Of a DNA stretch of 64,000 nt, positions 1-13,014 are shown in pieces. This stretch comes from Solen grandis. Its lineage: Eukaryota; Mollusca; Bivalvia; Adapedonta; Solenidae. Positions within the stretch are counted from its first letter, which is position 1. Every line of letters begins with the position of its first letter. Made by a program: the position numbers and the translations under genes. Location: contig CM037781.1 of assembly GCA_021229015.1 (NCBI GenBank), forward strand, positions 71,440,903-71,504,902. Direction: 5' to 3'. The notes under the pieces were generated by a model that ran no database searches, had not been told where the DNA came from, and saw only the letters and a list, made by a program, of their open reading frames with translations.

Positions 1-507
1 CTTATTTCACGTGTGACGTCATATGACGTCATAGAGATATGAAAATCATAGAAATCAAAATTACAGCATTTGAAGCATGTGTCATTAAATTTTCATTGCC
101 CTTTCGACAATTTCAACATATAGAAATATTCTTGTTAATATTAGAAATTAATTATCATATAATGACGTCACGTGACGTCATATGACATTTATTTTCACAA
201 ATGTTTAAAACTTCTAGAGACCTATAAAATGACTAAATATCAACTTTCTATCTTAAATAGGACAGATTTTATAAGCATTTAAAAATTTACGACCTTGGTT
301 CGAATCATGGATTCGCTATAGAACCATGGACTATTCGAATTTGAAAAACGGACACCGGGATGCACAACTAGAACTTAATATACACAATCTGTGAAAATTT
401 TGATGAAATCGATTCACAAACAATGGCTGTAGACCGCGTACAAACTTTTGAAGCATTTTCAAATGTGGACGTATATGACGTCATAGGCATATGAAAATAT
501 AGAAATC
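1..507 (+). repeat. A-type ~455-bp CRE-palindrome repeat (array start)
   Basis: About one A unit, cut by the window edge. It shows the unit's landmarks in order: a TGACGTCATATGACGTCA cluster at 15-32, TCATTAAATTTTCATTGCCC, the TGACGTCACGTGACGTCA cluster at about 164, the tRNA B-box-like GGTTCGAATC near 298, GGACACCGGGATGCACAACT, GTAGACCGCGTACAAACTTT and a second CRE cluster near 474. Non-coding; function unknown. Confidence 0.85.
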
Positions 508-619
508 AAAAATTTCCTCACGTGACTAATAAGTCATAAAAATTTCATCGTCCTAGGAGTATTGAACATAGAAAAATAAGCGTTTAGTTAGGAAGAAAAA
601 AAGAATAATAAGAAGAAGA
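508..619 (+). repeat. Tail module T (end of A array)
   Basis: Begins AATTTCCTCACGTGACTAAT, continues with TTTCATCGTCCTAGGA and AAGCGTTTAGTTAGGAAG, and ends in an AAGAATAATAAGAAG-rich stretch. The same module closes most A and B arrays in the window, so it is a defined part of the repeat system rather than flanking DNA. Confidence 0.8.
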
Positions 620-662
620 AACTAGATGTTCTTTTGTTCTGACAAAAGATAGGACTTTCTGC
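620..662 (+). repeat. Junction hairpin J1
   Basis: AACTAGAT, then stem TCTTTTGT (630-637), loop TCTG and stem ACAAAAGA (642-649), then TAGGACTTTCTGC. The stem sequence differs from every other J copy yet pairs perfectly. What follows (663-780) is not the usual downstream module. Confidence 0.8.
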
Positions 663-2320
663 GACACTGAGTTCAAACTTGAGCGACTGAGTCACTTTGA
701 TCCTTTTTCACATGCTATCAAAATATCAGTATCCTAGCTCATCTGGATAAGATGTTATGCTTGAATGGATTTTGACGTTGTCTTCTTCCAAATCTTGAAA
801 AAACGGACACCGGGATACACAATAAGAACCTATATTTCATTATTCTGTGAAAATTTGATAAAATCGGCCCATAAATAATGGATCTGGACGGTGTACAAAC
901 TTTCAGAGTCAATTTCAATTGTGACGTCACATGACGTCATAAGCCTATGCTAATCATTGAAATCGAAATTTCAGCATCTGAAGCATATGTCATTAAATTT
1001 CCATTGCCATTCAATAATTTAACATAGAGAAATATTCTTGTTAATATTAGAAATACAATTATCATATAATGACGTCCACGTGACGTCATATGACGTTTAT
1101 TTTCACAAAATTTTTAAGACTCTTAGAGACTATATACTGTCCAAATACCACTTTTCTATCTCAAATAGGACCGATTTTATAAGCATTTAAAAATTTACGA
1201 CTTGGTTCGAATCTTGAATTCGCTATAGAACCATGGACTTTTTCGAGTTTTTAAAAAAGGACACCGAGATTCACAACGAGAACTTAATTATACACAATCT
1301 GTGAAAATTTTGATGAAAATCGGCCCAATAATTAATGGCTCTGGACCGTGTACAAACTTTCGTAGTCAATTTCAAATGTGGACGTCATATGACGTCATAG
1401 GCTTTGATAATCATTGAAATCAAAATTTCAGCATCTGAGCATGTGTCTTAGATTTTCATTGCCCTTCGAAAAATTTCAACATAGAAATTAATTTGTTAGA
1501 ATTAGAAAATCCTTATCATATAATGACGTCACGTGACGTCATATGACATTTATTTTCACAAAATGTTTAAGACTCCCAGAGACCTATATACTGACCTTAT
1601 TCATCTTCTATCTCAAAATAGGACCGATTTTATAAAAATTTTTGAACATTTACGACCTTGGTTCGAATCTTGAATCGCTACAGAACCTTGGACTTTTGTA
1701 TTTTGAAAAATGGACACCGGGATGCCAACAGGAACTTAAAATACACATTCTGTGAAATTTGATGAAATCGGCCCATTAATAATGGCTCTGGGCCGTGTAC
1801 AAACTTTCGTATTCAATTTCAAATGTGACGTCATATGACGTCATAGGCTTTGGAAAATCATGGAAATCGAAATTCAGCGTCTGACTCATTTGTCATTAAA
1901 TTTTCATTGCCCTTCGATAATTTTAACTTTATAAAAATTTACTCTTGTTAATATTAGAAATACATTATCATATAATGACGTCACGTGACGTCATTTGAGT
2001 TTATTTTCTCAAAATGTTTAAGACTCTTAGAGACCTATATACTGACCTAATATCATCTTTCTAATTAAATAGGACCGATTTTATAAGCATTTGAAAATTT
2101 ACGACCTTGGTTCGAATCTTGGAATCGCTATAGAACCTTGGACTTTTCGAATTTTGAAAAAAACGGACACGGGATGCACAACTAGAACTTAATATACACA
2201 TTCTGTGAAAATTGATGAAAATCGGTCCATTAACAATGGCTCTGGACAGTTTACAAATTTTGTAGTATATGTCAATTGTGACGTCATATGACGTCATAGA
2301 CATATGAAAATCATAAAAAT
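663..2320 (+). repeat. A-type repeat array (about 3.5 units)
   Basis: After ~115 bp of other sequence the array enters an A unit mid-way (GGACACCGGGAT near 804). The CACGTG-centred CRE clusters lie near 1069, 1526 and 1977, giving periods of about 457 and 451 bp. Many single-base gains and losses relative to the other A units are visible (for example GTCCACGTGACG near 1075). No coding capacity. Confidence 0.85.
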
Positions 2321-2429
2321 CAAATTTCCTCACGTGACTAATAAGCATAAAAAATTTCATTGTCCTAGGATTATTGCAACATAGAAAAATAAGCGTTTAG
2401 TTAGGAAGAAAAAAAAGAATAATAATAAT
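2321..2429 (+). repeat. Tail module T
   Basis: AATTTCCTCACGTGACTAAT followed by the CCTAGGATTATTGCAACAT and GCGTTTAGTTAGGAAG segments and AAGAATAATAATAAT, leading directly into a junction hairpin. Confidence 0.8.
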
Positions 2430-2472
2430 AACTAGATGTCATTCGTTCTAAACGAATGATAGGACTTTCTGT
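2430..2472 (+). repeat. Junction hairpin J2
   Basis: AACTAGAT, stem TCATTCGTT (2439-2447), loop CTA, stem AACGAATGA (2451-2459), then TAGGACTTTCTGT. This copy has T instead of C at the last base of the conserved right flank. Confidence 0.8.
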
Positions 2473-2612
2473 AACCTTGTTAATGCTAAAAGCAGGAGAT
2501 AGAATTTCATGTAATGTATCACCTCTGGTAGTATTTCATGTTCATGGTGATTAATTGACATTATTTATAAATAAGCGTTTAGTTACGAAGAAAAAAGAAA
2601 GTAGCAGTGTAG
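2473..2612 (+). repeat. S1 module downstream of junction
   Basis: Short module with AAAGCAGGAGATAGAA, TCACCTCTGGTAGTATTTCATG and TTGACATTAT. Near-copies follow J3, J4 and J7, always between the hairpin and a B array, so the order J-S1-B is fixed. No coding capacity seen. Confidence 0.75.
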
Positions 2613-5203
2613 TAGTATGCTTATGACGTCATATGACGTCACGACTCAAAATTATTAAGAAATTATACAGAACTGCAAACTGTGTAAGTTTCAACTTTCT
2701 ATCTATCCCGAAGTTCTTTAGCCCTAAAATGAAAATTTTGGTCCGATGTTCGAATCTTACTTCAGCCACAATACTTCGGTTTTTCGGAATTAAGGTTAGC
2801 TGACAAATTTTCACACCTTAGTTTCAAGAGTACCATCTGTAAAAATTTGAAGAAAATCTGATCATAAATGGCGGCTTGTAGAGCGCGAACACCATTTTTT
2901 ACTATTTTTAGCTCTGACGTCACGTGACGTCATAGGGTGTTGAAAATGCTGTTGCTTAAAAGCGAATACCTTACTGCAATAACTCTGAAATTTTCATTAT
3001 TCTGAACATTGGCATCATGTCGAAATCATTGCCCAAATTAAAAAAAAAGTGGTTTGCTTATGACGTCCTCTGACGTCACGATTCAAAATATTTGTAGAAA
3101 TAATGCAGAACTGCAAACTGTGCAAGTTTCAACTTTCTATTCATCCTGAAGCTCTTCAATCCCAAAGTGAAATTTTTTGGTCTATGTTCGAATATTATTT
3201 TAGCCACAGAACTTCGGGTTTTTCGGGATTTCGGTAAGCTGGCAGGATATGTACACCTTAGTTTCAAGGTGTACCATCTGTGAAAATTACAAGAAAATCC
3301 GACCATAAATGGCGGCAGTAGAGCGCGAACACCATTGTTCAATATTTTTAGCTCTGACGTCACATGACGTCATAGGGTGCTGAAGATGCTTTTGTTCAAA
3401 AACGCATACTTTACAGTCATAACTCTAAAATCTTCATTATTCTGAACAACTGGCATCATGTCGAAAGCATTGCTCTAAAATTGAAAATTAAGAAGTATGC
3501 TTATGACGTCACATGACGTCATATGACGTCACGACTCAAAATATGTATAGAAATTCTGCAGAACTGCAAACTGTGTAAGTTTCAACTTTCTATCTCATCC
3601 TGAAGCTCTTTTATCCTAAAATGAAATTTTCGGCCCTATGTTCGAATCTTATTTCAGCCACAGAACTTCGGTCTTTCGGAAATTCGGTTAGCTGACAGGA
3701 TTGCACACCTTAGTTTCAAGATGTACCATCTGTGAAAATTTGAAGAAAATCCGACCATAAATGGCGGCTGTAGAGCGTGAAACACCATTTTTCACTAAAT
3801 TTTTTGCTCTGGGCGTCATATGACGTCATAGGGTGTTGAAAAAAGCTGTTGCTTAAAAGCGCATACTTTACTGCAATAACTCTGAAATTTTCTTATTCTG
3901 AACAATTGGTTCATGTCGAAATTATTGCCCAAATTAAAAATAAGTGGTATGCTTATGGGCGTCTCTGACGTCACGATTCAAAATATTTGTAGAAATAATG
4001 CAGAACTGCAAAACTGTGCAAGTTTCAACTTTCTATCTCATCCTGAAGCTCTTCAATCCTAAAATGAAATTTTTGATCCTATGTTCGAATATTACTTCAG
4101 CCACAGAACTTCGGTTTTTTCGGGATTTCGGTAAGCTTGGCAAGGATTAGAAACCCTTAGTTTCAAGGTGTACCATTGTGAAAATTACAAGAAAATCCGA
4201 CCATAAATGGGGGGCAGTAGAGCGCGAACACCATTGTTCAATATTTTTAGCTCTGACGTCACATGACGTCATAGGGTGCTGAAGATGCTTTTGTTCAAAA
4301 ACGCATACTTTACAGTCATAACTCTAAAATCTTCATTATTCGAACAATGGCATCATGTCGAAATCATTGCCCTAAAATGAAAATTAAGAAGTATGCTTAT
4401 GACGTCACATGACGTCATATGACGTCACGACTCAAAATATGTATAGAAATTCTGCAGAACTGCAAACTGTGTAAGTTTCAACTTTCTATTCATCCTGAAG
4501 CTCTTTTATCCTAAAATGAAATTTTCGGTCCTATGTTCGAATATTATTTCAGCCACAGAACTTCGGTCTTTCGGAAATTCGGTTAGCTGACAGGATATGC
4601 ACACCTTAGTTTCTAGATGTACCATCTGTGAAAATTTGAAGAAAATCCGACCATAAATGGCGGCTGTAGGGCGTGAACACCATTTTTCACTATTTTTAGC
4701 TCTGACGTCATATGACGACATAGGGTCCTGAAGATGCTTTTTGTTCAAAAGCGCATACTTTACTGCCATAACTCTGAAATTTTCATTTATTCTGAACAAC
4801 TGGCATCATGTCGAAATCATTGCCCTAAAATGAAAATTAAGAAGTATGCTTATGACGTCACATGACGTCATATGCGTCAGGAATCAAAATATATGTAGAA
4901 ATTCTGCAGAACTGCAAACTGTGAAAGTTTCAACTTTCTATCTCATCCTGAAGCTCTTTAATCCTAAAATGAAATTTTCGGTCCTATGTTCGAATCTTAT
5001 TTCAGCCACAGAAGTTTGGTCTTTCGGAATTTCGGGTTAGCTGACAGGATATGCAACCGTTGATTCAAGATGTATAATTGTAAAATTTGAAGTAAATCGA
5101 CTTGTAATGCCCGGCTTTTAGAGCGCAAAAAAACCATTTTTCACTATTTTTTAGCTGTGACGTCTTGTGACGTCATAGGCTGCAGGACAATCATTGAAAT
5201 TAA
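2613..5203 (+). repeat. B-type ~455-bp CRE repeat array (about 5-6 units)
   Basis: Each unit contains TATGCTTATGACGTCACATG with one or two further TGACGTCA sites, CAGAACTGCAAACTGTGTAA, CCTATGTTCGAATCTTATTT, ACTTCGGTCTTTCGGAATTT, CCATAAATGGCGGCTGTAGA, GCTCTGACGTCACATGACGT and AACAACTGGCATCATGTCGA. B is recognisably homologous to A across the TTCGAATCTT, CTGTGAAAATTTGA and GGCTGTAGA(G/C)CGCG segments. Several short minus-strand ORFs begin in the palindrome; I treat them as incidental. Confidence 0.85.
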
Positions 5204-5316
5204 AATTTCCTCACGTGACTAATAATCCATAAAAAATTTCATGGTCCTAGGACTATTGCAACATATTAAAATAAGGTTTAGTTAGGAAGAAGAAAAGAAT
5301 AATAATAATAAAAAAA
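5204..5316 (+). repeat. Tail module T joined directly to A array
   Basis: Typical T module, but the AAGAATAATAATAATAA tract runs straight into TGACGTCACGTGACGTCA with no junction hairpin. The same hairpin-less T-to-A join recurs near 14465, 22073, 27476 and 48386. Confidence 0.75.
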
Positions 5317-7497
5317 TGACGTCACGTGACGTCATATGACGTTTATTTTTCAATAATTGTTATACACCAGAGACCTACTAACTGACAAAATTTCAAATTT
5401 CTATCTCAAATAGGACAGTTTTTATAAGCATTTAAAAAATTGTCGTCCTTGGTTCGAATCTTGGATCCGCCATAGAAGCTTGGACTTTTCGAATTTTGAA
5501 AAAACGGAAACCGGTATACACAATAAGAACGTAATATACACATTCTGTGAAAATTTGATGAAAATCGGCCCATTAATAATGGATCTGGTCGTGTACAAAC
5601 TTTCGTAGTCAATTTCAAATGTGACGTCATATGACGTCATAGGCTTCTGAAAATCATTGAAATAGAAATTTCAGCGCCTCAATCATTTGTCATTAAATTT
5701 TCATTGCCCTTCGACAATTTCAACATATAGAAAATTACACTTGTTAATATTAGAAATACATTATCATATAATTGACGTCACGTGACGTCATATGACATTT
5801 ATTTTCACAAAATGTTTAAGACTCTTAGAGGACCTAAAATACTGCCAAATATCACTTTTCTAACTCAAAAAGGACCGATTTTATAAGCATTTAAAAATTT
5901 ACGACCTTGGTTCGATCTTGACTTCGCTATAGAAACCATGGACTTTTCGAATTTTGGAAAAACGGACACCGGGATGCACAACTAGAACTTAATGTACACA
6001 TTCTGTGAAAATTTGATGAAAATCGGTTCATAAACAATGGCTGTAGACCGCGTACAAACTTTTGTTGCATGTTTCAAGTTGTGACGTCATATGACGTCAA
6101 GGCTTCTGAAAATCATTGAAATTGAAATTTCAGCATCTGAAGGATGCGGCATAAATTTTCATTGCCCTTCGAAAAGTTCAGCATATAGAAATATCTTGTT
6201 AGAATTAGAATATTCTAACAAGATTATTATATAATGACGTCACGTGACGTCTATGACATTTATTTTCACAAAATGTTTAAGACTCCCAGAGACTATATAC
6301 TGAACTAATATCATCTTTCTATCTCAAAAAGGACCGATTTTATAAGAATTTGAAAATTTACGACCTTGGTTCGAATCTTGGAATCGCTATAGAACCTTGG
6401 ACTTTTCGAATTTTGAAAAAACGGACACCGGGATGCACAACTAGAATTAATATACACAATCTTTGAAAATTTGATGAAAATCGGTTCATAAACAATGGTT
6501 GTAGACCGCGTAAAACTTTTTTTTGCATATTTCAAGTGTGACGTCATATGACGTCATAGGCATATGAAAATCATAGAAATCAAATTTCAGCGTTTGAAGC
6601 ATGTGTCATTAAATTTTCATTGCCCTTCGACAATTTCAACATATAGAAATATTCTTTTTTAATATTAGAAATACAATATCATATAATGACGTCACGTGAC
6701 GTCATATGACATTTATTTTCACAAAAATTTTTTTAAAACTTCTAGAGACCTTACACTAATTAAATATCAATTCTTTCTTAAATAGGACAGATTTTATAAG
6801 CATTTAAAAAATTTAAGACCTTGGTTCGAATCTTGGATTCGCTATAGAACCATGGACTTTTTGAATTTTGAAAAAACGGACACCGGATTGCACAACTAGA
6901 ACTTAATATACACAATCTGTGAAAATTTGATGAAATCGGTTCATAAACAATGGCACTGGACTGCGTACAAACTTTTTTTTGCATATTTCAAGTGTGACGT
7001 CATATGACGTCATAGGCATATGTAAATCATAGAAAATCAAATTTTCAGCATTTGAAGCATGTGTCATTAAATTTTCATTGCCCTTCGACATTTCAAACTA
7101 TAGAAAAAATTCTTGTTAATATTAGAAATACATTTCTATAATGAGTCATGTGACGTCATATGACATTTATTTTCACAAAATGTTTAAAACTTCTAGAGAC
7201 CTATATACTGACTAAACATAAAAATTTCTATCTTAAATAGGACAGATTTTATAAGCCTTTAAAAAATTTACGATCTTGGTTCGAATCTTGGATTCTCTAT
7301 AGAACCCCTGGACTTTTCGAATTTTGAAAAACAGACACCCGGGGTGCACAACTAGAACTTAATATTTCCAATATGTGAAAATTTGATGAAAATCGGTTCA
7401 CAAACAATGGCTGTAGACCGCGTACACATTTTTTTTAGCATATTTCAAAATGTGACGTCATATGACGTCATAGGCATTGAAAATCATAGAAATAAAA
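5317..7497 (+). repeat. A-type repeat array (about 5 units)
   Basis: Units start at TGACGTCACGTGACGTCA clusters near 5317, 5773, 6237, 6687 and 7142 (the last degenerate). The second cluster TGTGACGTCATATGACGTCA lies ~300 bp further in each. Contains the GGTTCGAATCTTGGATTCGC and GGACACCGGGATGCACAACT landmarks. Individual units show frequent single-base indels. Confidence 0.85.
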
Positions 7498-7612
7498 AAT
7501 TTCCTCACGTGACTAATAATTTCCTAACATTTCATCGCCTAGGGAGTATAGCAACATAGAAAATTTAAGCGTTTAGTTAGGAAGAAAAAAAGAATAAAAG
7601 AAGAATAAACAG
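7498..7612 (+). repeat. Tail module T
   Basis: TTTCCTCACGTGACTAATAA through GCGTTTAGTTAGGAAG to AAGAATAAAAGAAGAAT; leads into a hairpin array instead of directly into J. Confidence 0.75.
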
Positions 7613-7773
7613 AACAAACCCAAGAGGACTTTCTCCCGAAAGGGCAGAAAGTCCTAATAAGAAGAATAAACAGTACAAACCAAGAGGACTTTCTGCCGGA
7701 AGGGCAGAAAGTCCTAATAATAAAAAACATAACAAACCCAATAGGACTCTCTCCCGAAAGGGCAGAAAGTCCT
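7613..7773 (+). repeat. Tandem hairpin array HA1 (3 hairpins)
   Basis: Three inverted repeats at about 7625-7655, 7685-7715 and 7743-7773. Each is AGGACTTTCT(G/C)CC, a CGAAA-type loop, then GGGCAGAAAGTCCT, so a 13-14 bp stem. They are separated by (A/T)AATAA...ACAGTACAAACCCAA spacers. The arm word AGGACTTTCTGC is the same word that follows every J hairpin. Confidence 0.85.
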
Positions 7774-7815
7774 AACTAGATGTCATTCGTGAAAACGAAT
7801 GATAGGACTTTCTGC
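7774..7815 (+). repeat. Junction hairpin J3
   Basis: AACTAGAT, stem TCATTCGT (7783-7790), loop GAAA, stem ACGAATGA (7795-7802), then TAGGACTTTCTGC. Because HA1 ends in GCAGAAAGTCCTA just before it, the whole J can also pair through an outer 13-bp stem. Confidence 0.85.
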
Positions 7816-7990
7816 AAGCTGTGTTATGCAAAAAGCAGGAGATAGAAGTTTCTGTAATGACTCACCTCTGGTAGTTTTTCATGTTTCATGCTGAACAATT
7901 GACATTATATTCGAAATTAGTGCAAATGATAAGAACTAAGTATTTGTCTGTAACGTAACTGATGCCATATGACGTCAGGACATGACTGCA
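7816..7990 (+). repeat. S1 module
   Basis: Same module as downstream of J2 (AAGCAGGAGATAGAAGTTTC, CACCTCTGGTAG, CAATTGACATTATATTCG), followed by CTAAGTATTTGTCTGTAACG and then B sequence. Confidence 0.75.
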
Positions 7991-9750
7991 AACTTGATTT
8001 CTAGTTTATAGGTCCTTGTTTGATCTTACTTCAGCCGCAATACTTCGGTTTTTCGGAATTAAGGTTAGCTGACAAAATAACCTTATTTTTCAAGATGTAC
8101 CATCTGTGAAAATTTGAAGAAAATCTGATCATAAATGACGGCTGTAGAGCGCAAATACCATTTTTCACTATTTTTAGCTCTGAGTCAGGTGACGTCATAG
8201 GGTGCTGAAATGCTGTTGCTCAAAAGCGCTTACTTTACTGCAATAACTCTGAAATTTTCATTATTCTGAAAAAACTGGCATCATGTCGAAATCATTGCCC
8301 TAAAATGAAAATAAATAGTATGCTTATGACGTCACATGATAAAATTTGACGTCACGACTCAAAATATATTAAGAAATTATGAGGAACTGCAATCTGTGTA
8401 AGTTTCAACTTTCCATCTCATTCTGAAGCTCTTTAATCCTAAAATGAAATTTTCGGTCCTATGTTCGAATCTTATTTCAGCCACAAAAACTTCGGTTTTC
8501 GGAATTTCGGTTAGTTGACAGGATATGCACATCCTAACTTAAAAGATGTACAATCTGTGAAATTTGAAGAAAAATCCGACCATAAATGGCGGCTGTAGAG
8601 CGTTAAAACCTTTTTTCAATATTTTTAGCTCTGACGTAAAATGACGTCATAGGGTGCTGAAGATGCTTTGTTCAAAAGCGAATACTTTACTGTCATAACT
8701 CTGAAATTTTCATTATTCTGAAACAACTGGCATCATGTCAAAATCATTGCCCTAAAATGAAAATTAAGAAGTATGCTTTTGACGTCACATGACGTTATAT
8801 GACGTCACGACTCATGATTTATATAGGAATTCTGCAGAACTGCAAACTGTGTAAGTTTTCAACTTTCTATCTTATCCTGAAGCTCTTTAATCCCAAAATG
8901 AAATTTTCGGTCCTATGTTCGAATCTTATTTCAGCCACAGAACCTCGATCTTTCGGAATTTCGGTTAGTTGACGGATATGCACACCTTACTTTCAAGATG
9001 TACAATCTGTGAAAAAATTTGAAGAAAAATCTGTCCATAAATGGCGGCTGTAGAGCGTGAAAAACCTTTTTTCATTATTTTTAGCTCTGACGTAACATGA
9101 CGTCATAGGGTATGAAGATGATTTTGTTCAAAAGCGCATACTTTACTTTTATAACTCTGAAATTTTCATTATTCTGAACAACTGGCATCATGTCAAAATC
9201 ATTGCCCTAAAATGAAAATTAAGAAGTATCCTTATGAGTCACATGACATCATATGACGTCACGACTCAAGATATATGTAGGAATTCTGCAGAACTGCAAA
9301 CTGTGTAAGTTTCAACTTTAATCTAAACCTGAAGCTCATTTATCCTAAAATAAAAATTTTCGGTTTTTATGTTCGAATCTTATTTCAGCCCCAGAACTTC
9401 GGTCTTTCGGAATTTCGGTTACCTGACAGGATATGCACACCTTTGATTCAAGATATACCATCTGTGAAATTTGAAGAAAATCCGACCATAAATGACGGCT
9501 GTGGAGCACGAACACCATTTTTCATATTTTTAGCTGTGACGTCACATGACGTCATAGGGTGCTGAAGATGCTTTTGTTCAAAGGGGCATTTCTTTACTTT
9601 TATAACTCTGAAAATTTTCATTATTCTGATCAACTGGCATCATGTCGAAATCATTGCCGTAAAATGATAATTAAGAAGTATGCTTAGTTAAAAAGAAGAA
9701 AAGAATAATAATAATAAAAAAAAAGAATAATAAGAAGAATAAACAGTACA
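7991..9750 (+). repeat. B-type repeat array with truncated tail
   Basis: About four B units; the last is cut at ATGCTTAGTTA and joins a shortened tail (AAAGAAGAAAAGAATAATAAT). The block 7774-9680 is almost the same as 9847-11760, in the same order and with the same private variants (for example GACTTTTAT-type and TGACGTAACATGACG changes), differing mainly by single-base indels. Confidence 0.8.
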
Positions 9751-9846
9751 AAACCCAAGAGGACTTTCTGCCGAAAGGGCAGAAAGTCCTAATAATAAAA
9801 AACTAACAAACCCAATGGACTCTTTGCCCGAAAGGGCAGAAAGTCC
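9751..9846 (+). repeat. Tandem hairpin array HA2 (2 hairpins)
   Basis: Inverted repeats at about 9760-9790 (AGGACTTTCTGCC ... GGGCAGAAAGTCCT) and 9817-9846 (GGACTCTTTGCCC ... GGGCAGAAAGTCC, two mismatches), separated by AATAATAAAAAACTAACAAA. Confidence 0.8.
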
Positions 9847-9888
9847 AACTAGATGTCATTCGTGAAAACGAATGATAGGACTTTCTGC
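9847..9888 (+). repeat. Junction hairpin J4
   Basis: AACTAGAT, stem TCATTCGT (9856-9863), loop GAAA, stem ACGAATGA (9868-9875), TAGGACTTTCTGC. Preceded directly by a hairpin arm, as in J3. Confidence 0.85.
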
Positions 9889-10040
9889 AAGCTGTGTTAA
9901 TGCAAAAAGCAGGACATAGAAGTTTCATGTAATGATCCCTCTGGTTAGTATTTCATGTTCATGCTGAACAATTGACATTATATTCGAAAATTAGTGCAAA
10001 TGATAAGAACTAAGTATTTGTCTGTAACGTAACATGATGT
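9889..10040 (+). repeat. S1 module
   Basis: Third copy of the module between a J hairpin and a B array; near-identical to 7816-7990. Confidence 0.75.
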
Positions 10041-13014
10041 CATATGACGTCAGGACATGACTGCAAACTTGATTTCTAGTTTATAGGTCCTATGTTTGAA
10101 TCTTACTTCAGCCGCAATACTTCGGTTTTTCGGAATTAAGGTTAGCTGACAAAATACACCTTAGTTTCAAGATGTACCATCTGTGAAAATTTGAAGAAAA
10201 TCTGATCATAAATGACGGCTGTAGAGCGCAATACCATTTTTCACTATTTTTAGCTCTGACGTCAGGTGACGTATAGGGTGCTGAAAATGCTGTTGCTCAA
10301 AAGCGCATTACTTTACTGCAATAACTCTGAAATTTCATTATTCTGAACAACTGGCATCATGTCGAAATCATTGCCCTAAAATGAAAAATAAATAGTATGC
10401 TTATGACGTCACATGATAAAATTTGACGTCACGACTCAAAATATATTAAGAATTATGAGGAACTGCAATCTGTGTAAGTTTCAACTTTCCATCTCATTTT
10501 GAAGCTCTTTAATCCTAAAATGAAATTTTCGGTCCTATGTTCGAATCTTATTTCAGCCACAGAACTTCGGTCTTTCGGAATTTCGGTTAGTTGACAGGAT
10601 ATGCACTCCTAACTTAAAAGATGTACAATCTGTGAAAATTTGAAGAAAATCCGACCATAAATGGCGGCTGTAGAGCGTTAAACCTTTTTTCAATATTTTT
10701 TAGCTCTGACGTAACATGACGTCATAGGGTGCTGAAGATGCTTTTGTTCAAAAGCGAATACTTTACTGTCATAACTCTGAAATTTTCATTATTCTGAACA
10801 ACTGGATCATGTCAAAATCATTGCCCTAAAATGAAAATTAAGAAGTATGCTTTTGACGTCACATGACGTTATATGACGTCACGACTCAGATTTATATAGG
10901 AATTCTGCAGAACTGCAAAACTGTGTAAGTTTCAACTTTCTTCTTATCCTGAAGCTCTTTAATCCTAAAATGAAATTTTCGGTCCTATGTTCGAATCTTA
11001 TTTCAGCCACAGAACCTCGATCTTTCGGGAATTTCGGTTAGTTGACAGGATATGCACACCTTACTTTCAAGATGTACAATCTGTGAAAATTTGAAGAAAA
11101 ATCTGTCCATAAATGGCGGCTGTAGAGCGTGAAAACCTTTTTTCATTATTTTTAGCTCTGACGTAACATGACGTCATAGGGTACTGAAGATGATTTTTGT
11201 TTCAAAAGCGCATACTTTACTGTCATAACTCTGAAATTTTTCATTATTCTGAACAACTGGCATCATGTCAAAATCATTGCCCTAAAATGAAAATTAAGAA
11301 GTATCCTTATGACGTCACATGACGTCATATGACGTCACGACTCAAGATATATGTAGGAATTCTGCAGAACTGCAAACTGTGTAAGTTTCAACTTTATATC
11401 TCATCCTGAAGCTCATTTATCCTAAAATAAAATTTTCGGTCTTATGTTCAAATCTTATTTCAGCCACAGAACTTCGGTCTTTCGGAATTTCGGTTACCTG
11501 ACAGGATATGCACACCTTTGATTCAAGATATACCATCTGTGAAAATTTGAAGAAAATCCGACCATAAATGACGGCTGTGGAGCACGAACACCATTTTTCA
11601 CTATTTTTAGCTGTGACGTCACATGACGTCATAGGGTGCTGAAGATGCTTTTGTTCAAAAGCGCATACTTTACTTTTATAACTCTGAAATTTTCATTATT
11701 CTGAACAACTGGCATCATGTCGAAATCATTGCCGTAAAATGAAAATTAAGAAGTATGCTTATGACGTCACATGACGTTATATGACGTCACGACTCAAAAT
11801 TTATTTAGAAATTCTGCAGAACTGCAAAGTGTGTAAGTTTCAACTTTCTATCTTATCCTGAAGCTCTTTAATCCTAAAATAAAATTTTCGGTCCAATGTT
11901 CGAATCTTATTTCAGCCACAGAATTTCGGTCTTTCGGAATTTCGGTTAGTTGACAGGATATGCACACCTTAGTTTCATGATGTACCATCTGTGAAAAATT
12001 GAAGAAAATCCGACCATAAATGGCCGTTTTAGAGCGTAAACACCATTTTTCACTATTTTCAGGTCTGACGTCACATGACGTCATAGGGTGCTGAACATGC
12101 TTTTGTTCAAAAGCGCATAGTTTACTGTCATAACTTTAAAAATTTTCATTATTCTGAAACAACTGGCATCATGTCGAATTCATTGCCCTAAAATGAAAAT
12201 TAAGAAAGTATGCTTATGACGTCACATGACGTCATTTGACATCAGGACTCAAAATTTATTTATTAATAATGCATAACTGCAAACTGTTTAAGTTTCAACT
12301 TTCTACCTCATCCTTATGCTCTTTAATCCTAAAATGAAATTTTCGGTCCTATGTTCGATTCTTGTTTCAGCCACAGAACTTCGGTCTTTCGGAATTTCGG
12401 TTAGTTGACAGGATATGCACACCTTAGTTTCATGATGTACCATCTGTGAAAATTTGAAGAAAATCCGACCTTAAATGACGGCTGTAGAGCGCGAACACCA
12501 TTTTTCACTATTTTTAGCTCTGACGTTATGTGACGTCATAGGGTGCTGAAGATGCTTTTGTTCAAAAGCGCATACTTTACTCTCATAACACTGAAATTTT
12601 CATTATTCTGAACAACTGGCATCATGTCGAAATCATTGCCCTAAAATGAAAATTTAGAAGTATGCCTTTGACGTCACATGACGTCATATGACGTCACGAC
12701 TCAAAATATGTGTAGAAATTCTGCAGAACTACAAACTGTGTAAGTTTCAACATTCTATCTCATCCTGAAGCTCTTTAATCCTAAAATGAAATTTTCGGTC
12801 CTATGTTCGAATCTTATTTCAGCCACAGAACTTCGGTCTTTCGGAATTTCGGTTAGCTGACAGAATATGCACACCTTTGATTCAAGATGTACCATCTGTG
12901 AAAATTTGAAGAAAATCCGACCATAAATGACGGCTGTAGAGCGCGAACACCATTTTTCACTATTTTTAGCTGTGACGTCATGTGACGTCATAGGGTGCTG
13001 AAAATCATTGAAAT
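10041..13014 (+). repeat. B-type repeat array (about 6-7 units)
   Basis: Longest B array in the window. Unit starts (ATGCTTATGACGTCACATGA or close variants) lie near 10397, 10847, 11306, 11757, 12212 and 12662, so period about 450-460 bp. All units keep the paired CRE clusters; indel noise falls toward the right end. Confidence 0.85.
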
